64,000 nucleotides of DNA, from assembly GCF_026745355.1 (NCBI RefSeq), contig NC_079209.1, forward strand, positions 24,065,233-24,129,232, written 5' to 3'. The notes under the pieces were generated by a model. It was given only the letters and a program-made list of their open reading frames with translations. It was not told the origin of the DNA and made no database searches. The stretch is from Beta vulgaris subsp. vulgaris. Its lineage: Eukaryota > Streptophyta > Magnoliopsida > Caryophyllales > Amaranthaceae. Positions within the stretch are counted from its first letter, which is position 1, and each line of letters begins with the position of its first letter. Of this stretch, positions 34,612-46,953 are shown piece by piece. Both the position numbers and the translations under genes were made by a program.

Positions 34612-36548
34612 CCCCCATCTTATCTTCGGTTCAGTTCAGTTGCAACCATCTCGGTTCGGTTCCTAATTTATTTATTATCATTACTATTAGTTGTAATTTA
34701 ATTCAGTTCAGTTGCAATCAGCTCAGTTCAGTTGTTTTATGCCGAAGAGAACATGATCTTAATCATACTAAATAAGTTTAAACATTGTCAAGTCCAAACT
34801 CGATGTGTTAAATTTCTTTTGATATTACATTAAGCTCATGTTATTTATAATGAAAGTAACTACTATCTATAATACTTCCTTTGTTCTAAAGGTAAACGAT
34901 AGGCTATAATGGGGTATATTCTAATTTAATTATTTATTAGATGTGACAGAAGATAGGAAGGTATTTTACTAGAATGAAACTAAAGAGTGTCTGAGACCTT
35001 AAGTTTTATAGAATGATGCTTCCCACCATAAAAGAGTAAATATATTATCATGAGATATAAAGAGAATGAAAATTGCTAGAATTGCTCTAGAGAAAAGGAT
35101 GTATTAAAAATTAATTTACATTGATTTCAACTCACAAGATTGTAAAACAAGTAAATATGAAGAAAACAATATGATGAGACTTTTGTGACTGTCATTGTTT
35201 TCTCATTTTTGTGCAATGATTGTACAATATGCCAAAATTATGTTATAGATAATGTCTATCATAGTTTCCAGTGCAAGTAGTGGTGGCCTGGCTGGTGAAT
35301 AGTGGTCGGTGGGTGGTTTGGTGCAGTAAAACGGTGATGCGAGACAACAAGAGAGAGTTGAGTGGGACCACGTAGGGGAAGCGAAAGTGGTTGCGTGATT
35401 GAGTGAATTGTGTTTTTATAGAGTGTCTGAATTACGTGATGGGCAGAGCAAAAACCTCTTCAGTCAACTTTCTTTTTTAGTTTTTTAAAAAAGTGGTTAG
35501 TACATGTTCAACCATGACATTAGCTAAATCAATTACTGAACGTACGAGTCAGAAGTCGGGTTTTAAAATAAATTCTTACGACATGACAAGGATACAAACG
35601 GTAATCACGAACTAATATTCACACCATGATTTTAGGAGAAACATATATCCTAAAATATTGAGTTTATAATACAAAAAATCCCCGTGCATTTTGATGTTTT
35701 TTTTTTGTTTCATTTACGAACTTCTAAATTTATATACCACGATTATAAGATTTTTAAACTTTAAAATGATGTAACAAATGATATGTTCATATCATGAAAT
35801 ATAATTTTACATTATATATTCTTCTGAATGCACAAATTCTGAAAATTGTGGATTCAATAAATTTAGAACAAAAGTAACTATTTAATAAATAAAACAATTC
35901 TCGTGCACTATGCACAGGTCTGAATTATATCTACATAAAACCTTCGGTGCAAAATAATTCATAGAATTTGGTGTTTTGGGATGAATGAAAGCATAAATTA
36001 TTTGCATAATGTAGTAGTAGCAACAATTCATTATTCTTAGATCCTGACATCATTCAAGTTATGTTGCCTCCTACTTTTGAAATCCAAGTCTCTTAAACAC
36101 AACTCTGTGGGTTTCTTTTGAATTTGTTCATTTTATGAATTTCAAAATAATTTCTTCTTTTCATCTTGAATTATGTTGGTTATTATTTTTATATCATTTA
36201 ATAATTGGTTGAATTTGGTGCTTTTGTGTTATTTGTGTAGCAATTATATAAATGAGTAGTTCATAATCATACATTTATTTCACAGAATGTTTATATTTCA
36301 GGATTAATTCAAGGATAGCAAGAAGAATAAATTTGGTAGAAAATTCAGTAAAAGAAACGATTGAAAATGATTATGAAACATGAGAGAGAAAAAAGGGGTT
36401 GAGGATGACAGTGGAAATGTTTTTCATTTTTTTTTACATCTTTAATGTATGTAAAAGTTTGTATACTACTCCCTATATATTGATAGTTAAATATCATGTA
36501 TTTAGCTGATTTTTTTTTTTTTTACTTTTCAGGATACAGAAAGAATAC
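34612..36548. other. AT-rich intergenic sequence
   Basis: No gene was recognised. A CAGTTCAGTT-rich stretch (34625-34735) ends in TTTTATGCCGAAGAGAACATG. It resembles 24960-25010 (GTTCAG repeats, then TTTTATGCAGAAAAGAACATG), so both are copies of a small dispersed repeat. A half MITE end occurs near 34870. Confidence 0.4.
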
Positions 36549-36550
36549 TA

Positions 36551-36808
36551 TTCCCTCCGTCCCATAATATAGTGTTTGTTTCTTTTTTACACGGTCTCCA
36601 AGACGTAACTTTGACATTTAATATTTTCAATTTCGTATTAATAAAAAATATGAAAAGTTGATATTATGAAACTACACATTGAGACGAATCTAACAAGATC
36701 CCACATGAATATGTTTTTTTATATATACAAATAAGAATATTTAGTCAAAGATTTTAAAGTTTGACCCACCAAAAATGAAATAGGCACTATATTATGGGAC
36801 GGAGGAAA
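36551..36808. mobile_element. Stowaway-like MITE
   Basis: The element is 258 bp between TA dinucleotides. Ends are TTCCCTCCGTCCCATAATAT and the near-exact complement ATATTATGGGACGGAGGAAA. Confidence 0.92.
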
Positions 36809-36809
36809 T

Positions 36810-38916
36810 ACTTCACATCTCACTTGATTCATTCACAAAAGTAACCGATCATCATTTCCTACTCGCGATTACTTACAAAGAAGTTACTAAACATGTCATT
36901 ATCAATGGGGAAACCTATGCCATAAACATTAATACTTAGAACAAGCTACTAATTTAAAGCATCAATTATAATTATTTGGTATCTGTACTACGGAAACGAA
37001 AATCCTTAAATGCAACGTAAATTCTCCCATTAACTCCTTTTCTCCCCCTCTAATTTTCAATCACATTTTCACGTAACCACGATGCGCTTCTTTGATAATA
37101 AATATCATTAATTGTGCACAATTAATTTTATAAAAAGTTGATATTTTGAAAGTATACCTCGAGAAGAATATAATAAGATTCCACTTAATTATGTTTTTCT
37201 TTATATAATAGCGAAAAAACAAAGTCAAAGTTAGTTGATAAATAGTGCAAGTTACTCACCGTAACACTTATTTAAGAATGGAGGAAGTATTGACAAGATT
37301 ACAATGGGCAAAAATTCAACTATCATCAATTCTTTGTTTTAAGCCACTTAGCCTTCATTTTGCAAATAAAACTAATATTTTGTTTTACCTTAGAAGTCTA
37401 AAGGAGCAGAATAAGTTTTGGGAGAGAGGGGTTGTAAAGCAACAGAGAACGACGAGTCTAAGAGTTGCAAACTTGAATGTAGAGAACCAAATAGCATTTC
37501 TTACTGGTACTAACTATTTTGTATTTAAGTAGATGTATTCGAATTATTAGTTCATTAATATAAAAAATATATGTTTCACTCAATTAACATTTTGAAAACT
37601 TTTTGGAATACAAATGACTAATTATTGAGAAATATAATCAAATCGCATTTTATAGTTGTGGTAATAATAAGGATATAAGTACTTGATCATTTAAGATGTC
37701 AATTACAAAACTTGATTTTAAAGTTTTTTTTTAAATGATGCAAAATTTAATGATTAGTAAGGAAATTGCAAATAAATTTTTAATTTTGCAAAACCAATTT
37801 TTTTATTTTTTTGCAAGCATCCATAGTATAAAAGGATTTGGAAGGCGAAAGAAATAACCTGGACCCAATAAGGTGATAACAAACTTTTAAACATTTATAG
37901 TTGATAACATAAAAATTTTTTTAAAAAATATTAGGGATTAGGGCTCTTTTCTCTTTAATTTATTTGCTTAGCACTCTTTTTTTTTGACGACTTCAAATAC
38001 ACGTTGATAAATAATTAATCCGAGACGTATCACCCGGGACAAGAACTAGTATATATTTAAAACCCAAATCAAACGAATGTTATGCTACCACATGAACCTC
38101 CCCCTCTGAAACAAACAATACAAAGTATTAATAAAAATGTATATGTGAATACTCGAACATGCAACCTCTCATTTGACATACGAACACACTAACCAACTAA
38201 TCTACAATATCTTTTTGGTTTTTATGGGGAGAAAAAAATAGTATAACATACATCTATGTTAAACATTTAAAGATATTTACATCCCACAATTATTTAGGAG
38301 AACCACCATTACATCCAATTATCTCAAAAGTTACGACCTACAATACCTGGTAGATTATGTGGCTCGCCAACATTGTTGGAGCAAAAGTGCACACGACTAT
38401 CGCTAATAGTCCCTCCTCAATTTACTTGCTCCATATCCACCAAAACATCCATACCAACCATCAAATTTTCACTCGTGTGACTAATCAAACCCAACATGCT
38501 CATAGAAGTAAGAAGTACAACTATTAATCCTCCCTTCACCATTTAAGTGATGCATACCCATGATGTCACATATAGACCCTCCCTCCCCAAATAAATGATG
38601 CAAAGTAAATATGATTTGACATGTTGTCACATGTACTCCCTTCCCTAATCGAATGACACAAATTAAATTATAAAAATATAGTGCTTAAGGCTAAACACAT
38701 GGCCTCCCATTTGAATCGCAAATACATTAACCAACCAATCTACAATATCATATTTGTCATTGTGGGGGAAAAAATATATATAGAAAATATAATATTCGAA
38801 TTGCAAAAAAGAAAAGTATATGATTGACATATCTGGAAAGTTTATAGCCTAATATTTTATAATTTATAACTATAAACTACATTGCTTCTGATTTAAGAAC
38901 CAAATTGAAACTACAC
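36810..38916. other. Non-coding with a half MITE and a dispersed direct repeat
   Basis: The right half of a Stowaway-like MITE lies at about 37130-37290, ending GGAGGAAGTA. A motif AACCAACTAATCTACAATATC at about 38190 recurs as AACCAACCAATCTACAATATC at about 38732, each followed by a GGGG-AAAAAAATA stretch. The open frame at 37245-37532 has no recognisable domain and partly overlaps the MITE remnant, so it is not called. Confidence 0.4.
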
Positions 38917-39704
38917 CAGGGGTGTTCAGGAGACCCGATATGTTTGAACGACATGTTGGCCTGTCTACTCGTAAAAGGTAATAAATATGGAAATTTTATT
39001 TTTATAGGTCGGGTAACCAACGAAAAAAGATGCAAAAACCGGGTTAGTTAATGGGCTTGCTTTTAAGTTAAACGTGTATCTCAGATAAGCACATCGTTAT
39101 ATAATATTTTTCTCTTTCTTTTTTCACAGTTACAATAATCTCTTCTCACAATAAACAATTGTGAAAATGTATTTAGTTAGATTATTAGCTACACAATACC
39201 ACATTGTTGTGCTTGTGACTTTCAGAGGGGAAATAAAATTTAAATAATAAGAAGAATCAACATTTTATAGGAGAAATTGGACTAGATGAATTAACAATTC
39301 AACATTTAAAAAAAGGATATGATGAATCATGTTAATGGAAAAATTCGTTTTGATGCAATCTAGAACTGAGAATATTTACGTTATAGTTGATTGGTAGTAG
39401 ATCCTCTTGGAAATGAGGATTACAGTTGGCATGTAATTGACAATTGTGACTCATGGTAGTACACAAAATAATGTAATTAACATGGATCGACATTTGACAC
39501 TCATAGTAGTAGCTTATCTGGAGCTCTCTTCTAATGATTTATTTTTCATAAAAAGAAGCCATGACACTTTTTCGAGCATCAGGTTGTTAGGGTCGGATCA
39601 TGGGTTGCTTTTCTTAGCCACCCGCAAAGGCGGGTACCCACATATTCTACTACCCGCATATTTGGGTACCCGGATAACTAGGTAATTGGTTATGAACACC
39701 CCTG
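38917..39704. mobile_element. hAT-like non-autonomous element
   Basis: The element is 788 bp with perfect 12-bp inverted ends CAGGGGTGTTCA and TGAACACCCCTG. The interior near the right end has GGGTACCC motifs. The flanks (ACTACAC and CACAACAA) do not form a clean 8-bp duplication, so the superfamily assignment rests on the TIR. Confidence 0.65.
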
Positions 39705-40176
39705 CACAACAAAGTTCCATTAATCGATTACATTCTTTAAAGAAAAAAAGCAAAAAAAAAAAAAATAACGACATTAGCCATCTTAAATAACTAAAATGTA
39801 CTACAAAATATAGATTAATCTCGAGGCATCTCCCGGATCAATAAATAGTTTATTTTGAAAAATCAATTGGGCTTGAACTTGGATTTTCTTTATAGTGGAC
39901 TTTGAAACATATGTTGACTCAAAAAGGTTTTAGACAAGACTTTTGATTGCCCATATTCAGTCAACACTAAGTTGGACGATGATATATTTTATTATCCTAA
40001 AATCGAGACACACAATTATGTGTCTATATATACTTGGTATTTCTTTTTTTCAGTTTACATAAATCCCCTAAAAAAAGGAAATGATATATGTAGCTCTTAA
40101 AAATGGATATATTAAGCAATAAACAAGTATTAATATATCGATTGATGTATGATTGTGTCATTAATTTCTGAAATAA
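39705..40176. other. Non-coding, contains a dispersed repeat copy
   Basis: The stretch 39845-40028 resembles 10490-10700, including TTGAAAAATCAATT, GACTCAAAA and ACACAATTATGTGTCTA. It may be the end of an LTR family. No gene is seen. Confidence 0.4.
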
Positions 40177-40178
40177 TA

Positions 40179-41550
40179 CTACTCCATTTTTTTCACATGT
40201 TACACTTTGACAATTTACATTATTCACATATTTCACTTTGACCATCGTTTGTGATTTATACGTGAATAAAAATATAGTCGTGTGGGATCTTGTTAGATTT
40301 GTCTTTGTATGTACTTTTTATAATTTTTACAAAGGATTTTTGAACTCGAATGATACAAACTTTGGCCCGTTCTCTCGCAATAATACAAACTTTTGATTAT
40401 TTTTTAATAATACAAACTTTTGACCAAAATTCCTCCAGTAGGTCATGATCGGTTAGTCACTAGTTGGTGCAGGTAAACTGGTGACGTGGGATTTGTTTTT
40501 AGTTATTTCCCGTTCTTCTTCTTTGTTTGCTCTGGTTCTTCTTCCTCCATTTTTTTCCCTTTCATTCTTCTCTCTCTTTTCCGCATTAGAGCTTCTCTCT
40601 TTTATTGTTCAATCGGTCGACCAGCACTTCATCCTCTTCCTTTCCTCCACAACCGACATAAACTAACACCGAATTTCACAACCTCCACAACCTAAATATG
40701 TTCGAGTTTGGTGCTCGAGATGGTGATTGTTTCGAATTTGGTGGTGGTGCTCTAGTGGTTTCGATTTTGGAAAAGTCAGTTTCTATGTACTTATTTTTTC
40801 CCTTTTTTCTCCCGCAATCACCTGTGGTTTACTTGTTGTTATTTGATTTGTTAACGATTTCCGTATTTTAGTTGCTCAGTTTTTCAATTTTCTGGAATTT
40901 TTTGCATGTTCTTTTACAGATTTATGTTGATTTTTGGATGTTATAGTGAATTTTTGTCTCTTTGATTGATTGTAGCATTGAAAAAATGTGTAGAATTTTT
41001 TTATTGAAGTTTACTGTTAATATTATCTATTCATCTTGCATCAAAATTCGATTGATAGTTTATTGAAATATATGATATGAGATGACGATTATTTGTCGTA
41101 ATTTTTTTGGTTATTTTGATGGTGGTGTGGTGATTCTACCCAGTTATGACATTGTGGATGAAGGAGGTTTTGTGGTTGGGAGGGTGGTTTCGTGGTGGGG
41201 CGAGGGTGGTTTTGTGGGGAGGGGGAGGGTGGTTCTGTGGGAAGGGGTGGGGGTGAGGGTGGTGATGGGGTAGGGGAGGGGGATGAGAGAGAAAGGAATT
41301 TTGTTTTGTTAATTTTTTTTACCGTTTTAAGGATCATAGGTCAACTTGACCTGCTGTACGAATTTTGGTGTGAATTTCTTTTATTTAAAAATAATCAAAA
41401 GTTTGTATTCCGAGAGAACGAACAAAAGGTTGTATTTTTCTAGTTAAAAAATTCTTTTTACAAATACAAAATTAGAGATAAACAGTTCTTAAATTTTTGC
41501 ATTGGCATGCGTGAAAAGTGAAAGGGTAAGATGTAAAAAAACGGATGAAG
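40179..41550. mobile_element. Stowaway-like MITE split by a Mutator-like element
   Basis: The left piece is 40179-40333 and the right piece 41455-41550, flanked by TA. The pieces join into a member of the 24406/25407 family (TTACACTTTGAC, TGATTTATACGTGAATAAAA, GCATGCGTGAAAAGTG). The split is explained by the insertion at 40334-41454. Confidence 0.88.
40334..41454. mobile_element. Mutator-like element inside a MITE
   Basis: The element is 1121 bp, flanked by the 10-bp direct repeat TTTTTACAAA (40324-40333, 41455-41464). The inverted ends GGATTTTTGAACTCGAA... and complement extend imperfectly for about 70 bp, with a shared block CGTTCTCTCG and AATACAAACTTTTGATTATT. The left interior is CT-rich and the right interior strongly G-rich (41165-41290). 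No transposase was seen. Confidence 0.88.
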
Positions 41551-41886
41551 TATTTGAGGAAGTGTATTTGATGCTTATATATAACTCTTAGGGCCATATG
41601 GAGCCTTTAGGGCTACATATATCATTTCGCAAAAAAATATTAGGTGTACATAAAGATGTAATACCTCCGTTCTCAATAAGTACAATACTTTTCTTACTTG
41701 GAATAGTCACAATAAGTGCAACCAAGCTCAAAATGATAAAAAAGTTCAATATTATAATAAATATGCCACCAAATAGAAAGAGGGGACCATAGCTTTTTTG
41801 TTTGATCACTTGAATTACTCTTACTTTATTATGGTTCCAACTTTCTCTCTATATTCTTTGACATTCTTCTATTTTGAACTTCTATT

Positions 41887-42878
41887 CGTCACCCTAAACT
41901 ACTTAAAATCGTCCAAAAAAATTGAAATTACGTTTCTAACCTGTTACTTTTAATTTTAACCTAAACCACCACCCTACATCACCTGCCACTCACTCCACCA
42001 CCATTCACCTCACTCCACCACCACCTCATTGCCACAGCCACCCACATCAAAGTCGTCGAAATTTTTTAAGGCCATGGGCGAACGTCCGGACTAGACATTC
42101 CACCCATGGCCCGAACGTCCAGGCCACATGTTCGGGCCATGGTGGAACGTTCAGTCCGAACGTTCGCCCATGGCCTAAAAAAATTTCGACGGCTTCTACT
42201 GCAGTTCATAAGCTTCCATGGCAGCTTCAAACATTTAATTTCAATTCTACAGTTCATAAGTTCTTTTGCTTTCGCTCTTTTCGCAAATAAGTTCATAAGT
42301 GTAAGTGTTTTGTCACTTTTCAAGTATGAAATTGTCATTATATTTTCGATCAAATATACAGTGAAGATCCATTGTTTTTAAGGGATATTAGAGAAGTTAT
42401 TTTAATCCACAAAATTTTCTCTCCTCTTTATTCTAACCCAGAAATTCTCATTTGTTTCAACAAAGAGATGATTTTTCTTTCTTTCATTTATTTGGTTGGG
42501 TTTTTCATCTTTGTTTTAACCCAGAATTTCCCATTTCTGGAAATGAAGAATGAAAAGTATTTGTTTTTTTTTTGTTGAAATTATTTATGTTAAAGAAAGA
42601 AATGTCACTGAAGTTATTTTCTTTATTGAAGATTAGAGAAGATAACATTATTTGATAGGAGATGATGAGAAATTTTGAATCAAGAGAGAAGAATAATACA
42701 GTGAGTTTTTTTTTTTACTAGGTGGGTGGTGGAGGAGGTGGCGGGTGGTAGGGGGAGGTAGGTGGTGGCAGCCTGGCGGGGGTGGTGTGTGGTGGAAAAA
42801 AGAGAAGGGGTAAACTAGTAAATTAAAAATAATCCTAAGACGATTTTAAGTAATTTGAGGGCGATGTTTAACAATCCC
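41887..42878. mobile_element. Mutator-like element with internal hairpin
   Basis: The element is 992 bp with 9-bp duplication ACTTCTATT (41878-41886, 42879-42887). The arms share ACTTAAAATCGTC and its complement, but the outermost left end is shorter than the right, so the left TIR has a deletion. The left interior is C-rich (41960-42050) and the right interior G-rich (42715-42800). It contains the long hairpin at 42053-42191. Confidence 0.82.
42053..42191. repeat. Near-perfect 62-bp inverted repeat with 13-nt loop
   Basis: The left arm at about 42053-42116 and right arm at 42130-42191 are complementary with about five differences (landmarks GGCCATGGGCGAACGT and CCATGGCCCGAAC). RNA from either strand would form a long hairpin of the type that plant dicers can process. 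Confidence 0.85.
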
Positions 42879-42907
42879 ACTTCTATTTTCTCTAAATTAC
42901 ATAGAGG

Positions 42908-43165
42908 TGATCATGGGCTGGGCCGGGCCGTGACAAAAAAAATTTGCCCATTGATGGGGCCTAAATTCAGGCCGAATTTTTGTGCCCAAAGCCCGCTATT
43001 TTGGGCCTAAATTAGCGGGCTTTTGTGAGCCAAAAACGGGCCAACCCAAAAAATAGACTAAAAAGTTATTTTTGGCTTGTCCAAAGCCAAAAAAATTCGA
43101 ACCGGGCCGAAAAAATCTGCACAAAACCCGGCTCGAAAATGGGCCGGGCCGGGCCAAAATAATAT
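42908..43165. mobile_element. hAT-like remnant with GGGCCGGGCC motifs
   Basis: The left end TAGAGGTGATCATGGGC resembles the TAGGGATGGCA-type hAT terminus. The interior is full of GGCCGGGCC/GGCCC motifs to about 43157. No right terminus was found, so it is probably truncated. Confidence 0.4.
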
Positions 43166-43224
43166 TATTACAGTTATCGAGAAACGGAGAAACGAAGGAA
43201 GTATATCGGAGTGTACAGTATAGA

Positions 43225-43846
43225 TGGTGGTTGAGGTGATATAAATTCCAGATGTTCTTTGGCGACGAATTCGCAGATGTACGTGGACAGTGAGATCATT
43301 TATGCCAGTCAACTATCATTAGTATTTCATTTATGGACAATTAAAAGAATGATGTGCCAGCCATAGCCAACTTGGCATTTGATGGCCAGCTTATCCTTTG
43401 ATATTATCAATTATAAAACAGGATGTCATTATTCTTGAATATTCGTTTTCCCATTTATAAAATGACAAATGTCCTTTATCAAAAAAGTTCAAACTACTCC
43501 CAACTCCAACTTTGTAAAAATATTTATTACTATTGTGAATTTATCTAATATCAGACAACTACTATTTATTTATTTTTTTAAAAAAAATCAGTATAAAGTA
43601 ATTACTACCACTTACAAAAAGGAAATCATTTATTTGTGTCAATAAATTACTTTTTGTTACAATTATAATCACATTTAACAATATGCTTAGCTACTTTGTA
43701 AAAAAAAAGTGTTTAACTAGTTTTCAAGGATGCCCCAGATAATTTAATAAGACAAAAACGATGTAGTATCAAGAGTTGACATTTATATCAAGCCTAAGTC
43801 ATAGCTTCTGGTTGGAGTATAATCACTTACAAAGTGAAAATGGCTA
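43225..43846. repeat. Duplicated segment, copy B, left part
   Basis: It matches copy A from about 23490 (GGTTGAGGTGATATAAATTC, GTACGTGGACAGTGAGATCAT, GCCAGCCATAGCCAACTTGG). The match stops where the retroelement LTR begins at 43847 and resumes at 61536. Confidence 0.8.
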
Positions 43847-44714
43847 TGTTGGTGCAAAATCAGTTGGTTGACTTTGCAAACAAGTCAATGCACATCCAAT
43901 AGTTTGATAATGAGCACCACGAGAGTCTTATCAATAGGGTTTACCGGTTTTAATTTGATAAAACATTGCTCACATACTTTGTTGTAATCTAATTGGTTAA
44001 ACTACAACGCCTAATAAATTCAGGCGAAAAACATTAAATAGAACAAGACGTGCAATAATTAATCTGTTAATTAAAGCCAAATATTTCCATTTACATCACA
44101 AACTTCCGGAATAAACTTTTATAACACATATGAGGATAATCCAGACTGGACAATTAAAGGAAAAACACAAAAATGATTACCTCCATGAGTTTCGGCTAAA
44201 ACAGGAGATGAACAAACTTGTCACTAGTACATGATCAAGATCTAAGAACTAAACTATAACCCCGAAGGGGGTTGGCTAGGCTAGGTTAAGGCTACACTAG
44301 AAAATAAGTTGCAAGTTGTTGTGTGTTGTCTTTGTTTGATCCTCTCACTCATATTTATACGCCAATATGATACGTAATTCCCATGCATCTTTGAAGGGAA
44401 ATGATTTGAATCATTGATTCAAATCAAAACGGCTTTTCTGGCGCTGAAATATGCACGTTATGATGCCCACGTAGCTTGCTTCATGATCATGTTGTTAACT
44501 GCCCATGCCTTCGTCTTTGATTGACACTTTACTTGGTTATTGACTTCTGTTGACCTTCTTTCATGGGCTTTTGGTCCTTGACTTTTGTTGACCTTCTTTC
44601 ATGGGCTTCATAGTATGATTGGGCTTCTATATTAAAATAAATATTAAACCCTTTGGGGCCTAATACAATGTACCATAATAAATGTTTATTCATCATCTAA
44701 AAATGGTAGTAACA
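43847..44714 (-). repeat. 3' LTR of the gag-only element (868 bp)
   Basis: It is collinear with the three pieces of the right LTR, for example GCAAACAAGT, TTAATTAAAGCCAAATATT and TTTGATCCTCTCACTCATATT, with scattered differences. The LTR pair has clearly diverged, so the insertion is not recent. Confidence 0.88.
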
Positions 44715-44728
44715 TATTGCCCTCCTGA
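44715..44728 (-). promoter_or_regulatory. Polypurine tract
   Basis: The minus strand reads AGGAGGGCAATA directly before the 3' LTR. This is the usual site of plus-strand priming. Confidence 0.55.
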
Positions 44729-45152
44729 TTTGTGAGGTGATGTGCTCAGAACCCAAAAATTATTAGCAAAGAGCTACTTTTAATGGTTATAGTCAATATC
44801 ATCCAATAACATTCGGATTCTTCATTGTTCTAAGGTGGTCAACATATCTTTCTCTAGGATGACTAAATTTAGTTGAGAAGAATAATCTTTCGTGCATTCC
44901 CTCGCCTCTTTTTCTAGCCATTGTGAAATCCATCACGAAGGTTCGTTTAGGATGTAATCCTATAGGATAATTTTATAATATCCAATAAGGATCCACATCA
45001 TGGATCATGAGACTATGTCATATTTGGCATGCACATTTGTATTGCTCTAGATCTCTTGAAGATGATCCATCCACCATTCTATAAATCTTTACGCTTTTTG
45101 TATTTTCTTTGACAAAAAGCTTTCTTAGATATCTCCAGGGCATATTTGGTTG

Positions 45153-46850
45153 CACAACAAGAATGTCACTCTTTTCCGTCCGCCAAAATCGGACGCTAAA
45201 AATACGGGATCAGACGCTAAAGAGATTAGCGTCCGTCATCGGACGCTAAAAGGCTGATGTAAAACTCCTGGTCGCTAATTGTCCAATTAGCGTCCGCTAA
45301 ACGGATGCTAAAAATTTAGCGTCCGACATTTCAGAGTTAGCGTCCGCTTTTAAGGTCGGACGCTAATTAGCATCCGATTAGTGTTGGACTCTAATTAGCG
45401 CCCGTTTTCAGTCGGACGCTAATTAGCGTCCGATTCTAATCGGACGCTAATTTAGCATTGAAACCAAATACTCAAACAGACTCATCACTACTAGCTTTCA
45501 CTTGCCCAAAGTTTTACTTTATTATTTTTATTTAATTCATTTTATTAACTTTCAATTATAATTTCAAAATGAACAATGTCATAATAACAAAAATTGAGAA
45601 TTAAACAAATGAGAATTTTATTTAAATTAAATATATATAATTACAATCTAATACCAAAATTTAGTACTATAATAGTGTAATTACATTGTAACCAAAATCT
45701 AATACAACTTCAATCTAATACTAGTCGGAGCCACTGCCAATGCCGAGGTACTGCATCACCGGGACAGCCACCGCACCACCAGAAACCTCACCAGCGCATC
45801 AGCCACCCCTCCACCGCGCCAGCCACCTATAAATAACAAAAAGGAAATAAAATAAACCAAAAAAAGAAATAAAATTTATTACAAAAAAAAGACTATATCT
45901 GATATTTTCCCAAAAATAACCAAGCCCTAAATTGATTATAAAAAAAATTATACAGATTGATTCCTAAAAAGCGAAGAACGAAAAAAAAAAACGAAAAACT
46001 GATTTCCAAAAGAAACGAAAATTCATGCCCCAAAAAAGCGAAAATTCATGCGCGAAAACCAGATCTGGAAACAACATTCATAAAACCAGAAACAACTCAA
46101 AATCTCAGAAAAATCAAAAGATGAAAACGGCAAAATCAAAGACAAAAAAACCCAAAATCGCGAAATTGAAAAATTGAATAACCAAATCGAAAATAAAAAC
46201 ACACAAAATCAAAATCTCATAAAATTGAAAACTCAAAAAAAATAAAGAAAAATCAAAAAACAAAAAAATTAAAAAATCTTAGGGAATTCAAATCTAGGAA
46301 AAACCAAAAAACCAAGAACAAGAAAACGCAAAACGAAATTTAAAAAACAAAGAAAATCGAGAAAAGAAACTAAATTATCAACAATCAAAACTAAAAAAAA
46401 ATAAATTTATTAGCTAAAGCTGAGTAGAAATACCTGATTTCGTGAGATCTGAAAGAAAGAAAGAGCACCAAAATGTGAGATGAGAGTGAGGAAGAGAGAG
46501 AAATGTGAGATGAGAGTGAGGAAGAGAGAGAAACGTGAGATGAGAGTGAGGCAGAGAGAGAGAGGCGTGGAAAGAGCAAGGAAGAGAGAGGCGTGGAAAG
46601 AGTGAGTGGGTTAGGGTTAATATTTTGGTCGACTGTTGGTATTTATACCTCTTATTTAGCATCCGGCCTTCGGACGGTAATTTAACCAAACGGACGCTAA
46701 TTAGCGTTAGTTTAAAAGAAAGGACGCTAAGTCTCAGAAAGCGGACGCTAATTTGCGTCTGTCGTTGATCGGACGCTAATTTCAAATTTACCGTCCACTT
46801 ATTCCGTCGGACGCTAAATTCATACGCTAAAATGACGGATTGTTGTTGTG
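45153..46850. mobile_element. Non-autonomous CACTA-like element
   Basis: The element is 1698 bp with ends CACAACAAGAAT and, inverted, CACAACAACAAT. The 3-bp duplication is TTG (45150-45152, 46851-46853). The subterminal motif TCGGACGCTAATTAGCGTCC and variants occur more than a dozen times in the first 300 bp and about eight times in the last 200 bp. A 3-bp duplication with CAC ends and such repeats fits CACTA. The interior is A-rich and non-coding, and the open frames at 46391-46893 are low complexity. Confidence 0.85.
46471..46560. repeat. Three 30-bp tandem repeats
   Basis: The unit AAATGTGAGATGAGAGTGAG plus ten further bases recurs at 46471, 46501 and 46531, inside the CACTA-like element. 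Confidence 0.9.
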
Positions 46851-46953
46851 TTGCCACATTTATTCCATTATGGTTTTGCCCCATGATTTGCAAACCAATA
46901 GAAAAGCAACTTGATCATCTTTTTCAAGTTTAGGAAATATCCATTCTTGCATT

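Noticed and set aside
46391..46893. Ser/Leu/His-rich minus-strand frames
   Set aside because: They read through 30-bp tandem repeats inside a CACTA-like element.
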